Origin: Notolepis coatsorum
Lineage: Eukaryota; Chordata; Actinopteri; Aulopiformes; Paralepididae
Direction: 5' to 3'
DNA: 64,000 nucleotides
NCBI GenBank assembly: GCA_963971535.1
Contig: OZ020594.1
Coordinates: forward strand, 117,463,127-117,527,126
Position numbers and translations under genes: made by a program. The notes under the pieces are model-generated. The model ran no database searches and was not told the origin of the DNA. It saw only the letters and a list, made by a program, of their open reading frames with translations. The stretch's first letter is position 1, and every line of letters begins with the position of its first letter. Of the stretch, positions 32,823 through 43,790 are shown one piece after another.

Positions 32823-33547
32823 TAGGGCTGGGCGATATAACGATAACGATAAATATCGCGATATATTTTAATAATCGATATCGAATATCGAAAAAAAAAA
32901 AAAAAAAAAAAATCGTTTTTATTTTTTTTATTTATATATATATATATATATTTTTTTTTTGACCTGCAACAGGGCAGTTTTAAAACCAGAGACAGTGGAC
33001 AGACTTGTCTTTCTTGCCTGCAACTTAAAGTAATGGCTTTGCTTGTCCAAATGGCAATACTGACCAAATTGAGATTTATTTTTCTCTGTCCATTTATTTT
33101 GTTTGCTTTCTAATTTAAAATACAGTTTGAAACCGTCTGTACACAGTAGGCTATGTGTACTAGCAGAACTAGACTCCAGTCACAAGTCACGGTGCACATG
33201 TGCGGTGGTTTGTCCACCAAAAAAGCGCCAAAAGATCGAAAATAAACTAGCAGAGCCAGAACTGTTCAACTCCCCTGGAGCCACAGCCAGCAGAGAAGCC
33301 GGTTTACTTTCGCTTTTAAACCAGCTGCAGCCTGAGAACTGGAGTGTGAGGGGATGTAACACTAAAGATGGCGGCAATGACAAAGAATTGCTGCAAAATA
33401 AACAACATCTGTTGTTAAAAAAAATAAATAAAAAATCTTTATTTTTTTTATACTTATAACAATTCGATAATTATCGATATCGAGAAATATGATAACATTA
33501 TCATATCGTTATCGCGATATGATTTTTTTCCATATCGCCCAGCCCTA
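32823..33547. mobile_element. hAT MITE (TAGGGCTGGGCGATAT ends), small copy
   Basis: Ends TAGGGCTGGGCGATATAAC and CATATCGCCCAGCCCTA, octamer GTTGCTCA at 32815-32822 and 33548-33555. Same family as 19456-22305. Contains A-, T- and TA-rich runs (32886-32960). Confidence 0.93.
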
Positions 33548-33555
33548 GTTGCTCA

Positions 33556-35110
33556 TCATTGAAACAGCGTTTTTATAGGGCAACTAGGATGGAGTTTTGT
33601 CTCTTCCGAGCGCCAGTGTACTAGGTTAGTCTCGATGAATTCTCGTTCATCTCTGGGGGGAGATAACGGAATAGATCAAAGGATTGGCGGAGGGGTCTCA
33701 CGCTTTTGGGGTGGGCCACCGGGCACGGTGCTTTTATGTTCTGACCGTCTTGGTGGCGCCCTCTGTGATGTTTTAGATCGACACATGTACCTACCCCCCT
33801 CTTAGGACTGGGGATGGTGGCGTGATTAGGACACGGGACTGGTTCTGGTCGCGCCGGACCAGGTCAGTTAACCCGTTGTCTGCCGAAGATCTGCTGTTCT
33901 GGTACCCTGAAGAACTTGTGCTTTTTCGGGGGGAAAATGCCGGGTTGGCCCGGGCGTTGCAGGGGTTGATGTTATGGAGGTGTTCATGGTTATGTCACTG
34001 CGTGTTATCCTTCACTATTGCTTGGTCCATATTGTGTTGTACCTTGCGCTGTGCTAAAGGAGCCTGGTCCTTCTCCATTCTTTTTTCGCCCCTCTCTTCT
34101 CCTGATTGGCGGGGCTGGGAGGGGGCTGTCGAGGTGGTTCTTGTACCCCTCTGGCATCCCTGTGTACGTCCCGGTCCGCCGGGCCCAGGTCCGGACTCGT
34201 TCTCATCGACCTGTTGGCCTGGGTTAACCCCTTCTTGAGAACTGAAACACTTGTACTGCTGTATAGCCCGTGTATACCCACAGTTGTGTTTTGGAGTTTC
34301 TTCTTGGGGGGGTTATAGGAACAACCGCCTCCTGTTAAACTAAACATAGGGTGGTGGTTGGTTTCCAGGTGTGTTGGTAGCGGAGTCGACTCTCGGGTTA
34401 GGCCGGGCTTGACCCCATCTGCCTGCGAGTGTGCCCCTGCACCCTTCATGACGTCTGCCAATTGTGTCAGCCTTCTCTGCCCCGGCCCCTCTAGAGGGTC
34501 GGGTTTTTTTGTGGAGGCTGCGACATGGTGCACAGCATACCGAACGCCCCTTCCGCCGGGGTGCTGTTTTCAGCAGACCCCTTGGGCGCCTGTCTAGTCT
34601 GCAGTGCTCCAGGCACAGGTCGAGTCCTTTTGACCTGTTGCCTGGATTGAGGGATCAACCTCTTTGGGGGTTGTCTCCCCGGTGCGCTGCCTGGTCCCGC
34701 TGTGGGGGTGTAGCCTCTTTGAGTGCTTCAGGGCGGCATGCTGTAGGGGGGGGGGAAGGGCGTGCTCTTGGATGGGCCCTGTCCGATACGCTGGCGATGT
34801 GGGAGGTGGTGTCACTAGTGACCGCCTGGTGGGGTTCTTGACCTTGCCCCGTGATATTGGGGATTGTAACAGGTTTTTTTTCCTTCCCGTTCGTTCCCTG
34901 GTGGCATGTGGGTTGCGCGCCTGTGTAGTCGTGGGTTCTTCTGTGGGAAGGTAAGTCCCACGATCTGCTCACCCTGTGCGTTTGAGTTGCTAAACCCTCT
35001 TCGCACAGTCTGATCCGATTCCCTCCCGTCCTCCACTAGGGGGGTCCGGGGGCTCGGGTCCTCCCCAGTTCTGATGGTTGTGGGGGGCCTCAGCGGGTAC
35101 ATTTGTCGAG
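33556..35110 (+). other. DIRS core 3' region, no gene recognised
   Basis: GC-rich, with many overlapping open frames on both strands (33822-34238, 34464-34841 and others), none with a motif. In an autonomous element the RT, RNase H and recombinase would lie here. Their absence is the basis for calling the element non-autonomous. Confidence 0.45.
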
Positions 35111-35137
35111 CTTCCGCTCTGCTCAGCAGAGCATAAG

Positions 35138-35205
35138 CTATTACGATATATAACATACGGTTATCCTATAACCATAGTTATACGAGTATAGCGAGCGCTC
35201 TGCTC
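35138..35205. other. internal complementary region of the DIRS element
   Basis: 17 bases (35138-35154) complement the left end from GTT; the following about 50 bases (35152 onward, ending GCGAGCGCTCTGC) complement the right end at 35388-35440. The two matches overlap by AAC, the complement of a single GTT. Known DIRS elements use such a region to rebuild both ends during replication. Confidence 0.85.
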
Positions 35206-35440
35206 GGACTCACTGAGGACCCCGTGGTCTTCGCCTTCAGTGGTGAAAGACTTGGGAAGGAGCTGTAAGTATGGCCACATCCCTGCTTATGTAGAGGAGC
35301 AGATGGGGGTGTGGCCAGGTGGACGGGTGTGTACATGTGAAGAAATGTATTCAGTATTAGACTGGATATGGGATATGTTCCACTACGGGCAGAGCGCTCA
35401 CTATACTCATATAACTATGGTTATAGGATAACCGTATGTT

Positions 35441-35485
35441 CTTAAACCTCTGGATTCTGCATATCACTCTGGTGTTTTTGATTTT
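35441..35485 (+). pseudogene. LINE family E fragment, right part
   Basis: Encodes LKPLDSAYHSGVFDF and joins the HAAASV codons at 26430-26450 without gap. It is cut again by the T-rich end of a SINE. Confidence 0.8.
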
Positions 35486-35972
35486 GTCTTTTTTTTTTTT
35501 TTTTTATCTACTTTTTCTCCCATTTTCTATTTTTCTCCCATCCTAATTTCGTATTGTCCAATTCTACCCTCCCCTGTCTCGAACGCTGTTAGGCTATGCC
35601 TCCCACTGGCCGGCTGCAATGTGGATGAAGCCTTGCATCACGTGTCCCCTCCGGTACACGAGGAGGCAGCCGTCGCATCTTTTCACCTGCACAGCGCGAT
35701 CTCTCAGTGGCGAGGAGAAGCATGTGGGACTGGGAGGCTCACGCTGCCCCCGTCACTTCCTGATTCTGCTGCGCAGGCGCACCAACCGACCTGTAAGAGT
35801 CGCTGTCCACAACGTCCGATCCCCACCCACCAGCTTCCCACCCCAAACACTGCCAATTGTGTTAGTATGAACGACCAGCCAAGCTGGTAGCAATGCCGAG
35901 AGCTGGGCTCGAACCCAGCATCTCCTGCATTAGTGGCGAGCGCCTTGCCCACTGCGCCACTTAGCCGCCGGG
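35486..35972 (-). mobile_element. tRNA-derived SINE (family 1), copy b
   Basis: Minus-strand head GGCGGCTAAGTGGCGCAG (A-box) with B-box GGTTCGAGCCC near 35910; body with 'aggtgaaaagatgcgac'; tail 'gggagaaaa' then a poly-A (seen as T-run at 35489-35506). No coding. Confidence 0.88.
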
Positions 35973-35985
35973 GTCTTAGGTTTAT

Positions 35986-36628
35986 TAACACTTTGAGTGC
36001 CAGCAGGGGGCGCACGATTTAGCGCTTGAGTGCCAGCGCTCTATTCAATGAGAGGGCGAGCACATTTGCGAACGCATAAACTATATCTTAAATTATGGCT
36101 ATGTGTCTAATACGCCCGTCGCTTATCAATGACTTGCTTGCAGTCAACATTGTCGAAACGGATTGTTTTTTTCATCGGTACATTTCCGTTTTATACCATT
36201 TTGAAAAACGCTTGTTTTTGAAGATTTCCAGAAAGAAATATTGATTTAGCAGGAATCGCCCTTTACTGGAATACACAAAAAACGCTGTCATTATTCGGCC
36301 TATTTATTATCGATAGTATATGTGTACTTATGCACGCTAGAGAAGCGGGCTGAAAAATCGATTATCTTATTTCCTGATCAGTACACACACACACACACAT
36401 ATAAGACCCACGTTGATATATCTGTGAAAAAAGCTCTGATTACCCCAAGACTGGTAAAATAGATTCCTTACCTCAGATCAGATGTTCTCCAAAAAGATTA
36501 TTCGAATTCCTGATCGTCATTCCAAATATCGATCGCGTTTATTGATCCAACGCTGGGTGCTCGAAACACATATTCCACGCTGTTCTGAGGGACCACAAAG
36601 ACTGCAATCGGCTCGGATTACATGCATG
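35986..36628. mobile_element. TTAA-type MITE (piggyBac-like), copy 3, truncated
   Basis: Starts TTAACACTTTGAGTGCC and matches the complete copy 31001-31932 in reverse order up to the phrase 'cggctcggattacatgc', where a hAT-like end begins at 36629. The rest is missing. Confidence 0.8.
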
Positions 36629-36720
36629 TAGGGCTGCAACGATTAGTAGACATAATCGACGCCGTCGATCATAAAAAAAATCGTCGATGGGGAATTTTTG
36701 CGTCGATGCGTCGTATAAAA
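36629..36720. mobile_element. hAT end (TAGGGCTGCAACGATTA)
   Basis: TAGGGCTGCAACGATTAGT followed by 'cgacgccgtcga' words is a typical hAT terminus. No matching right end was found downstream, so the copy is truncated or its far end is rearranged. Confidence 0.65.
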
Positions 36721-37668
36721 AAATCAGAGACGCAAATGTTCATTTGTAACTGCACTGCACTACAGGAAGTGCTGGGGGCAGTATCGTTTCCATTGTCTGA
36801 CTGCATTCTGTAGTAACGGCCCAGGTAAGAATAAGAAAGAATGCACCCCGGAGCTTCGGAACATGGGTACGTTTTAGATAGTTAGCCATAGTATTGTATT
36901 TTTTACGTTAGCTTACATGTTGGAAAACAGAACTTCTCATCGATATGGTACAGGGAACAAAATTTACTTTTTGACTTACCAGCCGTTTGGCTGGTAGATT
37001 TTTAAAACTACCACCCAGGCAGATTTTTTACCAGCCAAAAATTATAAATAGCTTTTTAGTATATCGCCATGTGTTATTATTACTATACAATACTCTCATA
37101 TGCTATTTTCAATTAATATCATAAACAACTTAAGGAATATTAGCATAATTTTGAGTGGACTGAAGGAATGAGTCAGCGTTAATAGTTTTAAATGCAAATA
37201 ATTTATTGAAACATAGAAGTGGGGTCGGGACACACACACACACACTGTTTCAACTCACCATTGTGAAACTGTTTTAGCAGATTTTTTTATGATTTTATAA
37301 TTTCTTATATTATTTTATTATTACTGTGTTTAATTTTCTGTGAATATTGCTTTATATTATATACTGTTTACATTTGTACAATCGTCATTTCTGTAAATGA
37401 GGGAAACCTCAGAAGCTTATGATTTTTAAATAAAGGTTGAAATGAAATATATGCAACCCAGTTAATTGTGCCGATTGCCCGTCTTGGCCAAAAGATATCA
37501 ATGAGAATAATTTTTTAAATAAAGGTTAAATAATAGAAAACAATTTTAAGGATAGGTATATATGTTTTATAAATTAAGTAAAAAAATTGTTAACGTCAAT
37601 AAACAGATTTATTAAATTTTTTAAATGTAATTGTTATGGACAAATTATCAAAGCATTTTTTGTACAGC
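36721..37668. other. AT-rich sequence, no gene recognised
   Basis: The phrase 'ccagccgtttggctggtaga' and its partner 'taccagccaaaaa' at 36980-37045 look like the inside of a hAT end. Otherwise AT-rich sequence without coding signs. Confidence 0.4.
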
Positions 37669-37686
37669 CTATTTGATGTGTTATTT

Positions 37687-38171
37687 TTTTTTTATCCACT
37701 TTTTCTCCCATTTTCTATATTTTCTCCCATCCCAATTTCGTATCATCCAATTCAACCCTCCCCTGTCACAAACGCTGTTTCTTGCCTCCCACAAGCCGGC
37801 TGCAATGTGGACAATGTGCAAGTCATATATAGCACAAGTCCCCTCCGGTACTTGAGGTAACAGCAGTCGCATCTTTTCACCTGCGCAGCTCGATCTCTCA
37901 GTGGCGAGGAGTAACGCGTGGGAGGCTCACGCTGCCCCCGACACTTCCTGATTCTACTGCGCAGGCGCACCAACCGACCTGTAGGAGTCGCTGTCCACAA
38001 CGCCCGATCCCCACCCATCAGTTTCCCACCCCCTAATACGGCCAATGTGTATTAGTATGAACGACCAGCTAAACTGAAAGCAATGTGGAGCGCTGGGCTC
38101 GAACAGGCAAGCCCAGCGTCTCCGTCATTCGTGGCGAGCGCCTTGCCCACTACGCCACGTAGCCGCCCTAT
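37687..38171 (-). mobile_element. tRNA-derived SINE (family 1), copy c, with long TSD
   Basis: Same structure as copy b. The flanks repeat CTATTTGATGTGTTATTT at 37669-37686 and 38172-38189, an 18-base target duplication of the length expected for LINE-driven insertion. This is the best-preserved family member for defining its ends. Confidence 0.93.
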
Positions 38172-38189
38172 CTATTTGATGTGTTATTT

Positions 38190-38879
38190 ATTCTTTTAAC
38201 TCAATCAGCACCAGAGGTCGCTGTTTACCGTGTGGTAAGAAGGCCACCGATTTAAATAATAGGGATACATGGCAGTGTTTGCAGGGCTCAAACTATATTT
38301 TATATCATAGCAATGGATATAAAACTATTGCCCATTTGACATCGAGTATCTATCATTCAATTTGTGAAAAAGAAATAATTTCTTCATCCATACATCCCTG
38401 TTTTATACCGTGGTTAAATGATGGATTATGACTGGAAATAGCGAATAAAAGAAATAGCGATAGAAAACACGACTTTTAAAGTTAGTTTAGGTTCGTGTTA
38501 ACGTTAGATAATGTACAAAATAAACGTATTCCGCTGCTATAGACGTCGCTCTTTTATTTTGAAACCCCCCAGAAAGGAAGTCATTGCTCTAGTTATCTGC
38601 TTGAGTGTCCGGTTGCTTGTTAGCTCCGTTAGCGTGCAGTATATCAATACCAGCCATTGGATTACCGTTTTCTAAATTGGGGAGGCTTTTAATCGTCAAG
38701 GTAAGAGGATTTTAAGTCATGGTATCCATAAACTTCAATCGGTTCGGATCCTTTGAATGAATGAGAATGTAAACAAACACGGCTTCCACGTAGAAATCAC
38801 TGACTGCGTGCAGAGAGGAGTCATTCTGCAAAAAATAGTTCAGAGTATATCTGCTTAGAAAACGTAATTGTCAAATTCA
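38190..38879. other. no gene recognised
   Basis: Moderately AT-rich sequence without motifs or long frames. Possibly the body of a truncated hAT whose right end is at 39361. Confidence 0.35.
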
Positions 38880-39144
38880 ATTATTTTGTATTTCTCCACG
38901 TGGTAAATACACAGGTCACAACATGTTTACAGGAACGTTTTGGAGTTGTATTTGGTGACTGTAGGGCACTGAGGGAACGTCAGGCTATAAAAACCCCCAA
39001 CTTCCAGTGATGAAGCTAAGCTATGCTGACTGTTCCCTAAGCTAAATGCACGCACAGAGATAAAAAAGGTATGTATCTTCTTGTCTAACTCCAGGGAAGA
39101 TGTTAAATAAGCTAATTTCCCAAAATGTTGGAGTTTTCCTTTAA
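38880..39144. mobile_element. half copy of the TTAA foldback element
   Basis: Matches the right arm of 28572-30996 from 'tatttctccacgtgg' to 'gttggagttttcctttaa', ending at TTAA 39141-39144. The left arm is missing. Confidence 0.83.
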
Positions 39145-39329
39145 GAGAGACTAGTGAAAGAGGAATGGAAGCGGTGTTAGCTAGCTTAACGCTAAGGTTT
39201 GTTAAAAAGGTTTTTAACCACGATGGGCATATAGTAATGGCGAGGATATAAAGCATGTTAAAGACTCATTTATTGGACGCGTTGCTCGCGGAGTTTACAT
39301 AGAAACAGAAAGCCAAAAGGGCCTTTAAC

Positions 39330-39361
39330 CATTTTCGGCGGCCAAATATTCGGTGCATCCC
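39330..39361. mobile_element. hAT right end (TTCGGTGCATCCCTA)
   Basis: A single hAT-like terminus, related to the TAGGGGTGCACCGA family at 29260. The matching left end was not found. Confidence 0.55.
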
Positions 39362-39800
39362 TACACGCCACTGTGGATTAATGGGGCTATCGTGGACAGG
39401 TTGAGCAGTTTTAAGTACCTGGGAGTCCACATCACAGAGGACCTGACATGGACAACACACACAGACAGTGTTAAAAAAGGCGAAGCAGCGCCTCTACCAC
39501 CTGAGACAACTCGGGACATTCAGAGTATCAGGGAAGATACTCCAGTCCTTCTACTCTGTGGAGAGCATCCTGACTGGGAACATCACTGCCTGGTTTGACA
39601 ACTGCACTGCCCAGGACAGGAAGGATCTACAGAGAGTACTGCGCTCAGCAGAGCGTACTACGGGTATTACACTACCACCCCTGCAGGACTTATATAACAG
39701 AAGGTGCAAATCCAGAGCCTGCAGAATAATGACGGACCCTCACCACCCCAACAATAGCCTGTTCAAGCTGCTGCGGTCAGGCAAGCGCCTCCGCATCAGG
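39362..39800 (+). pseudogene. LINE family B-like RT C-terminal fragment
   Basis: The plus strand encodes WINGAIVDRLSSFKYLGVHI, then [13 protein letters not shown], and after one frame change KAKQRLYHLRQLGTFRVSGK through NNSLFKLLRSGKRLRI. It aligns along its length with the intact minus frame at 57894-58772 ([14 protein letters not shown] ... [10 protein letters not shown]). A one-base indel near 39470 breaks the frame, and both ends are truncated. Confidence 0.87.
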
Positions 39801-41246
39801 GTTTCCGTTGTCCGGTAATTACAGTTTTTTTTACCGGGGAAATCTGTTGCAGTCCAACATATTTAAATATCTCCGGTCATAATGTCCTGTGAAAATAATT
39901 CCCTCTAAGCACAATTTTTGTATTCAAATAGTTACATTTGTTTCATTGTTGCTTCACCAAGCAGGTCTAATAATGACAACGATGTGTGTTCCTATATCAT
40001 ATCACGTGCACAGCAAGTTTGCAGCGCGACCTGTGGTTTGCTGATGAGAATGGCGGGGCAGGAGCTGATGCTGGATTAGTGAGAAGCATGCAACTGCAGA
40101 GCCGCAGAGCTCACAGTTGTGCCCGCACAGTGCAATACTCCAATTCAGCCACTGGGTGGGTGGCGCTGCTGAGCGGTCCCCAGACCGGACCTAAAAGCGC
40201 CGCTGGCTCTGCAGTTGCATACTATTTGGATTAGTTTATCGCTTCGTTGAACGTTTCAGTGAACCCCACGATAATGTTGAAAGAAAAAAATCGTACTCCC
40301 GGGCGGCTAGGTGGTGTAGTGGGCAAGGCACTCGCCACCAATGCAAGAGACGCTGGGTTCGAGCGCAGCTCTCCGCATTGCTATCAGCTTGGCTGGTTGG
40401 TCATACTAACACAATTGGCAGTGTTAGGGGTGGGAAAGCTGATGGGTGGGGATCGGATGTTGTGGACAGCGACTCCTACAGGTCAGTTGGTGCTCCTGCG
40501 CAGCAGAATCAGGAAGCGACGGGGGTGGCGTGTCCCGCCCACGCAGACCCCCGCCGCTGAGAGATCGCGCTGTGCAGGTGAAAAGATGCGACGGCTGCTT
40601 CCTCGAGTACCGGAGGGGACACGTGATGTAAGGCTTCGTCCACATTGCAGCCGGCTTGTGGGAGGCATGGCCTAACATATGGAAGCAAATGAGTGCCAGA
40701 AGTATTTGAATTTAATCAGACACCGCATTTATAGCATTGAAAATAATAACTTTGAAAACATGTATCTGAATTTGAAAACATGTATCTGAATTTTTTCAGA
40801 CACCGCATTTTTGTATCTGAATTATTTCAGACACCGCATTTATAGTTTCAGACACCGAATTTATAGCATTGCAAATAAATACTTTGAAAATCATGTATCT
40901 GAATTTCTTTGCTCCGAATTTACCTATGCGAAATAAAAATGCAGTGTTAATAAAACAATTCGAATGCATAATAAAATTCAATTTGACGCCAAAAAAAAAA
41001 TTCGATGCATAATTGCGGTGTATATAATTCGATGTCAAAAATTCAATGCATAATTGCGGTGTATGGAATTCGATGTAAAAAACCAACATCCGGGTATCCA
41101 GCTGCAGAACCACAGAACCACCACAGCAGCAGCAGGCTGAGGCCCCTCGCTTCCATTGGCTGATTTGGGTCACGTGATTTGGGTCACGTGACCGTCCCAC
41201 CCAATGGCTGAATTGGAGTATTGCACTGCGGGAATTGGCTGATGCA

Positions 41247-41252
41247 CTGCGG

Positions 41253-41283
<31 letters not shown>

Positions 41284-41716
41284 AACTTTATTAACAGATT
41301 GCAGAATGGGTACACGTGACCGCCACAGGCCCTGATTGATTGATTGAAAACTTTATTAACAGATTGTAGAATGGGTACAGTGACCGATTGATTGATTGAT
41401 TGAAAACTTTATTAACGGATTGCAGAATGGGTACAGTGACGTCACAGGCCCGGATTGATTGATTGATTGATCCGATTGATTGATTGAAAACTTTATTAAC
41501 AGATTGTAGAATGGGTACAGTGACCGATTGATTGATTGATTGATTGAAAACTTTATTAACAGATTGCAGAATGGGTACAGTGACGTCACAGGCCCGGATT
41601 GATTGATTGATTGAAAACTTTATTAACAGATTGCAGAATGGGTACACGTGACCGCCACAGGCCCTGATTGATTGATTGAAAACTTTATTAACAGATTGTA
41701 GAATGGGTACAGTGAC

Positions 41717-41752
<36 letters not shown>

Positions 41753-42062
41753 AACTTTATTAACAGATTGCAGAATGGGTACAGTGACGTCACAGGCCCG
41801 GATTGATTGATTGATTGATCTGATTGATTGATTGAAAACTTTATTAACAGATTGTAGAATGGTACAGTGACTGATTGATTGATTGATTGAAAACTTTATT
41901 AACAGATTACAGAATGGGTACAGTGACGTCACAGGCCCGGATTGATTGATTGATTGATTGAAAACTTTATTAACAGATTGCAGAATGGGTACAGTGACGT
42001 CACAGGCCCGGATTGATTGATTGATTGATTGAAAACTTTATTAACAGATTACAGAATGGGTA
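41247..42062. repeat. tandem array of LINE A tails, left arm
   Basis: About twelve units, each made of (GATT)n, the last 35 bases of LINE A (GAAAACTTTATTAACAGATT...) and a spacer such as GTGACGTCACAGGCCC. The right-arm counterpart is 42716-43117 with about six units. Confidence 0.9.
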
Positions 42063-42715
42063 TAGAGGTGTGATAGGTATGAGAGGTGTGATAGGTGGGA
42101 TAGGTGTGATAGGTGTGATAGGTGTGAGAGGTGGGATCGGTGTGAGAGGTGTGATAGGTGTGAGAGGTGTGATAGGTGTGATAGGTGTGATAGGTGTGAG
42201 GTGTGAGAGGTGTGATAGGTGTGAGAGGTGTGAGAGGTGTGAGAGGTGGGATCGGTGTGCTAGGTGTGATAGGTGTGATAGGTGTGATATGTGTGACAGG
42301 TGTGAGAGGTGTGATAGGTGTGAGAGGTGTGATAGGTGGGATCGGTGTGCTAGGTGGGATCGGTGTGATAGGTGTGATAGGTGTGATCGGACACCTCTCA
42401 CACCTATCACACCTATCACACCTATCACACCTCTCACACCTATCACACCGATCCCACCTATCACACCGATCACACCTCTCACACCTCTCACACCGATCCC
42501 ACCTCTCACACCTATCACACCTATCACACCTATCACACCTCTCACACCTCTCACACCTATCACACCGATCCCACCTATCACACCTATCACACCTCTCACA
42601 CCCATCACACCTCTCGCACCTATCACACCTATCCCACCGATCCCACCTATCACACCTCTCACACCTATCACACCTATCACACCTATCACACCTCTCACAC
42701 CTCTCACACCTCTAT
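42063..42715. repeat. 10-bp repeat block with dyad symmetry
   Basis: GTGTGATAGG-type decamers fill 42063-42389; the complementary CCTATCACAC-type decamers fill 42390-42715. Variants (GTGAGAGGTG, GGGATCGGTG) occur in both halves. This is the hairpin tip of the foldback. Confidence 0.92.
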
Positions 42716-42743
42716 ACCCATTCTGCAATCTGTTAATAAAGTT

Positions 42744-42774
<31 letters not shown>

Positions 42775-43790
42775 CGGGCCTGTGACGTCACTGTACCCAT
42801 TCTGCAATCTGTTAATAAAGTTTTCAATCAATCAATCAATCAATCAATCTGGGCCTGTGACGTCACTGTACCCATTCTGCAATCTGTTAATAAAGTTTTC
42901 AATCAATCAATCGGTCACTGTACCCATTCTACAATCTGTTAATAAAGTTTTCAATCAATCAGATCAATCAATCAATCAATCCGGGCCTGTGACGTCACTG
43001 TACCCATTCTGCAATCTGTTAATAAAGTGTTCAATCAATCAATCAATCAATCAATCGGTCACTGTACCCATTCTACAATCTGTTAATAAAGTTTTCAATC
43101 AATCAATCAATCAATCCCGCAGTGCATCAGCCAATGCCTGCAGTGCAATACTCCATTTCAGCCATTGGGTGGGACAGTCACGTGACCCAAATCACGTGAC
43201 CCAAATAGAGGGGCCTCAGCCTGCTGCTGCTGTGGTGGTTCTGTGGTTCTGCAGCTGGATACCCGGATGTTGGTTTTTTACATCGAATTCCATACACCGC
43301 AATTATGCATCGAATTTTTGACATCGAATTATATACACCGCAATTATGCATTGAATTTTTTTTTTGGCGTCGAATTGAATTTTATTATGCATTCGAATTG
43401 TTTTATTAATACTGCATTTTTATTTCGCATAGGTAAATTCGGAGCAAAGAAATTCAGATACATGATTTTCAAAGTATTTATTTGCAATGCTATAAATTCG
43501 GTGTCTGAAACTATAAATGCGGTGTCTGAAATAATTCAGATACAAAAATGCGGTGTCTGAAAAAATTCAGATACATGTTTTCAAATTCAGATACATGTTT
43601 TCAAAGTTATTATTTTCAATGCTATAAATGCGGTGTCTGATTAAATTCAAATACTTCTGGCACTCATTTGCTTCCATACTAACAGTGTTTGAGACAGGGG
43701 AGGGTAGAATTGGACGATATGAAATTGGGATGGGAGAAAAATAGAAAATGGGAGAAAAAAGTAGATAAAAAAAAAATAAAAGAAATCTTA

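Larger units (their letters stand above)
26448..35440 (+). mobile_element. DIRS-type retrotransposon, gag-only, with inverted ends and internal complementary region
   Basis: The interval interrupts a LINE frame with no target duplication; GTT stands at both edges (26448-26450 and 35438-35440) where the joined LINE needs one. Sequences at 26463-26590 and 35262-35395 are inverted copies. An internal complementary region at 35138-35205 matches, in reverse, the left end (17 bases from GTT) followed directly by the right end, i.e. the expected circle junction with a single GTT. This is DIRS architecture. A gag-like frame lies at 26982-28178. No RT, RNase H or recombinase is recognisable in the remaining parts. 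Three nested elements (28572-30996, 31001-31932, 32823-33547) account for about 4.1 kb, leaving a core of about 4.9 kb. Confidence 0.85.
40678..43678. mobile_element. 3.0-kb foldback element with 6-bp TSD
   Basis: The whole element is one inverted repeat centred near 42389. Ends are TATGGAAGCAAATGAG and its complement; CTAACA flanks it at 40672-40677 and 43679-43684. From the outside in, each arm has about 560 bases of AT-rich unique sequence, a tandem array of LINE A tail units, and a 10-bp repeat block. The left arm array is longer (about 12 units against 6). No transposase. The long frames in it (up to 305 codons at 42025-42942) are products of the tandem repeats. The superfamily is not settled by a 6-bp duplication. 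Confidence 0.88.
40300..43790 (+). mobile_element. tRNA-derived SINE (family 1), copy d, split by a foldback
   Basis: Head GGGCGGCTAGGTGGTGTAG with A-box TGGTGTAGTGGGC and B-box GGTTCGAGCGC. The body runs to 'ggcatggcctaaca' at 40677 and resumes at 43679 with 'ctaacagtgtttgagac' to a tail 'gggagaaaa' near 43770. Copy b shows the uninterrupted sequence, confirming the join. Confidence 0.9.

Noticed and set aside
26448-35440. Protein-coding genes between 31.9 and 35.1 kb
   Set aside because: Open frames of up to about 166 codons have no motifs and overlap on both strands; treated as the GC-rich, non-coding body of the DIRS element.
40300-40400. tRNA gene
   Set aside because: A and B boxes are present, but the unit continues into a SINE body and recurs four times; it lacks a proper cloverleaf end.
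41291-41932. 213-codon minus frame
   Set aside because: Translation of the LINE-tail tandem array in the foldback arm.
42025-42942. 305-codon open frame and its 250-codon opposite
   Set aside because: Products of the 10-bp decamer and LINE-tail arrays (Gly-Val-Arg, Ser-His-Leu, Asn-Gln-Ser-Ile repeats); no protein signature and symmetric on both strands.
40678-43678. Pure assembly artefact (inverted duplication)
   Set aside because: The flanking CTAACA duplication and the clean continuation of the SINE on the other side support a real insertion, although array lengths could still be misassembled.
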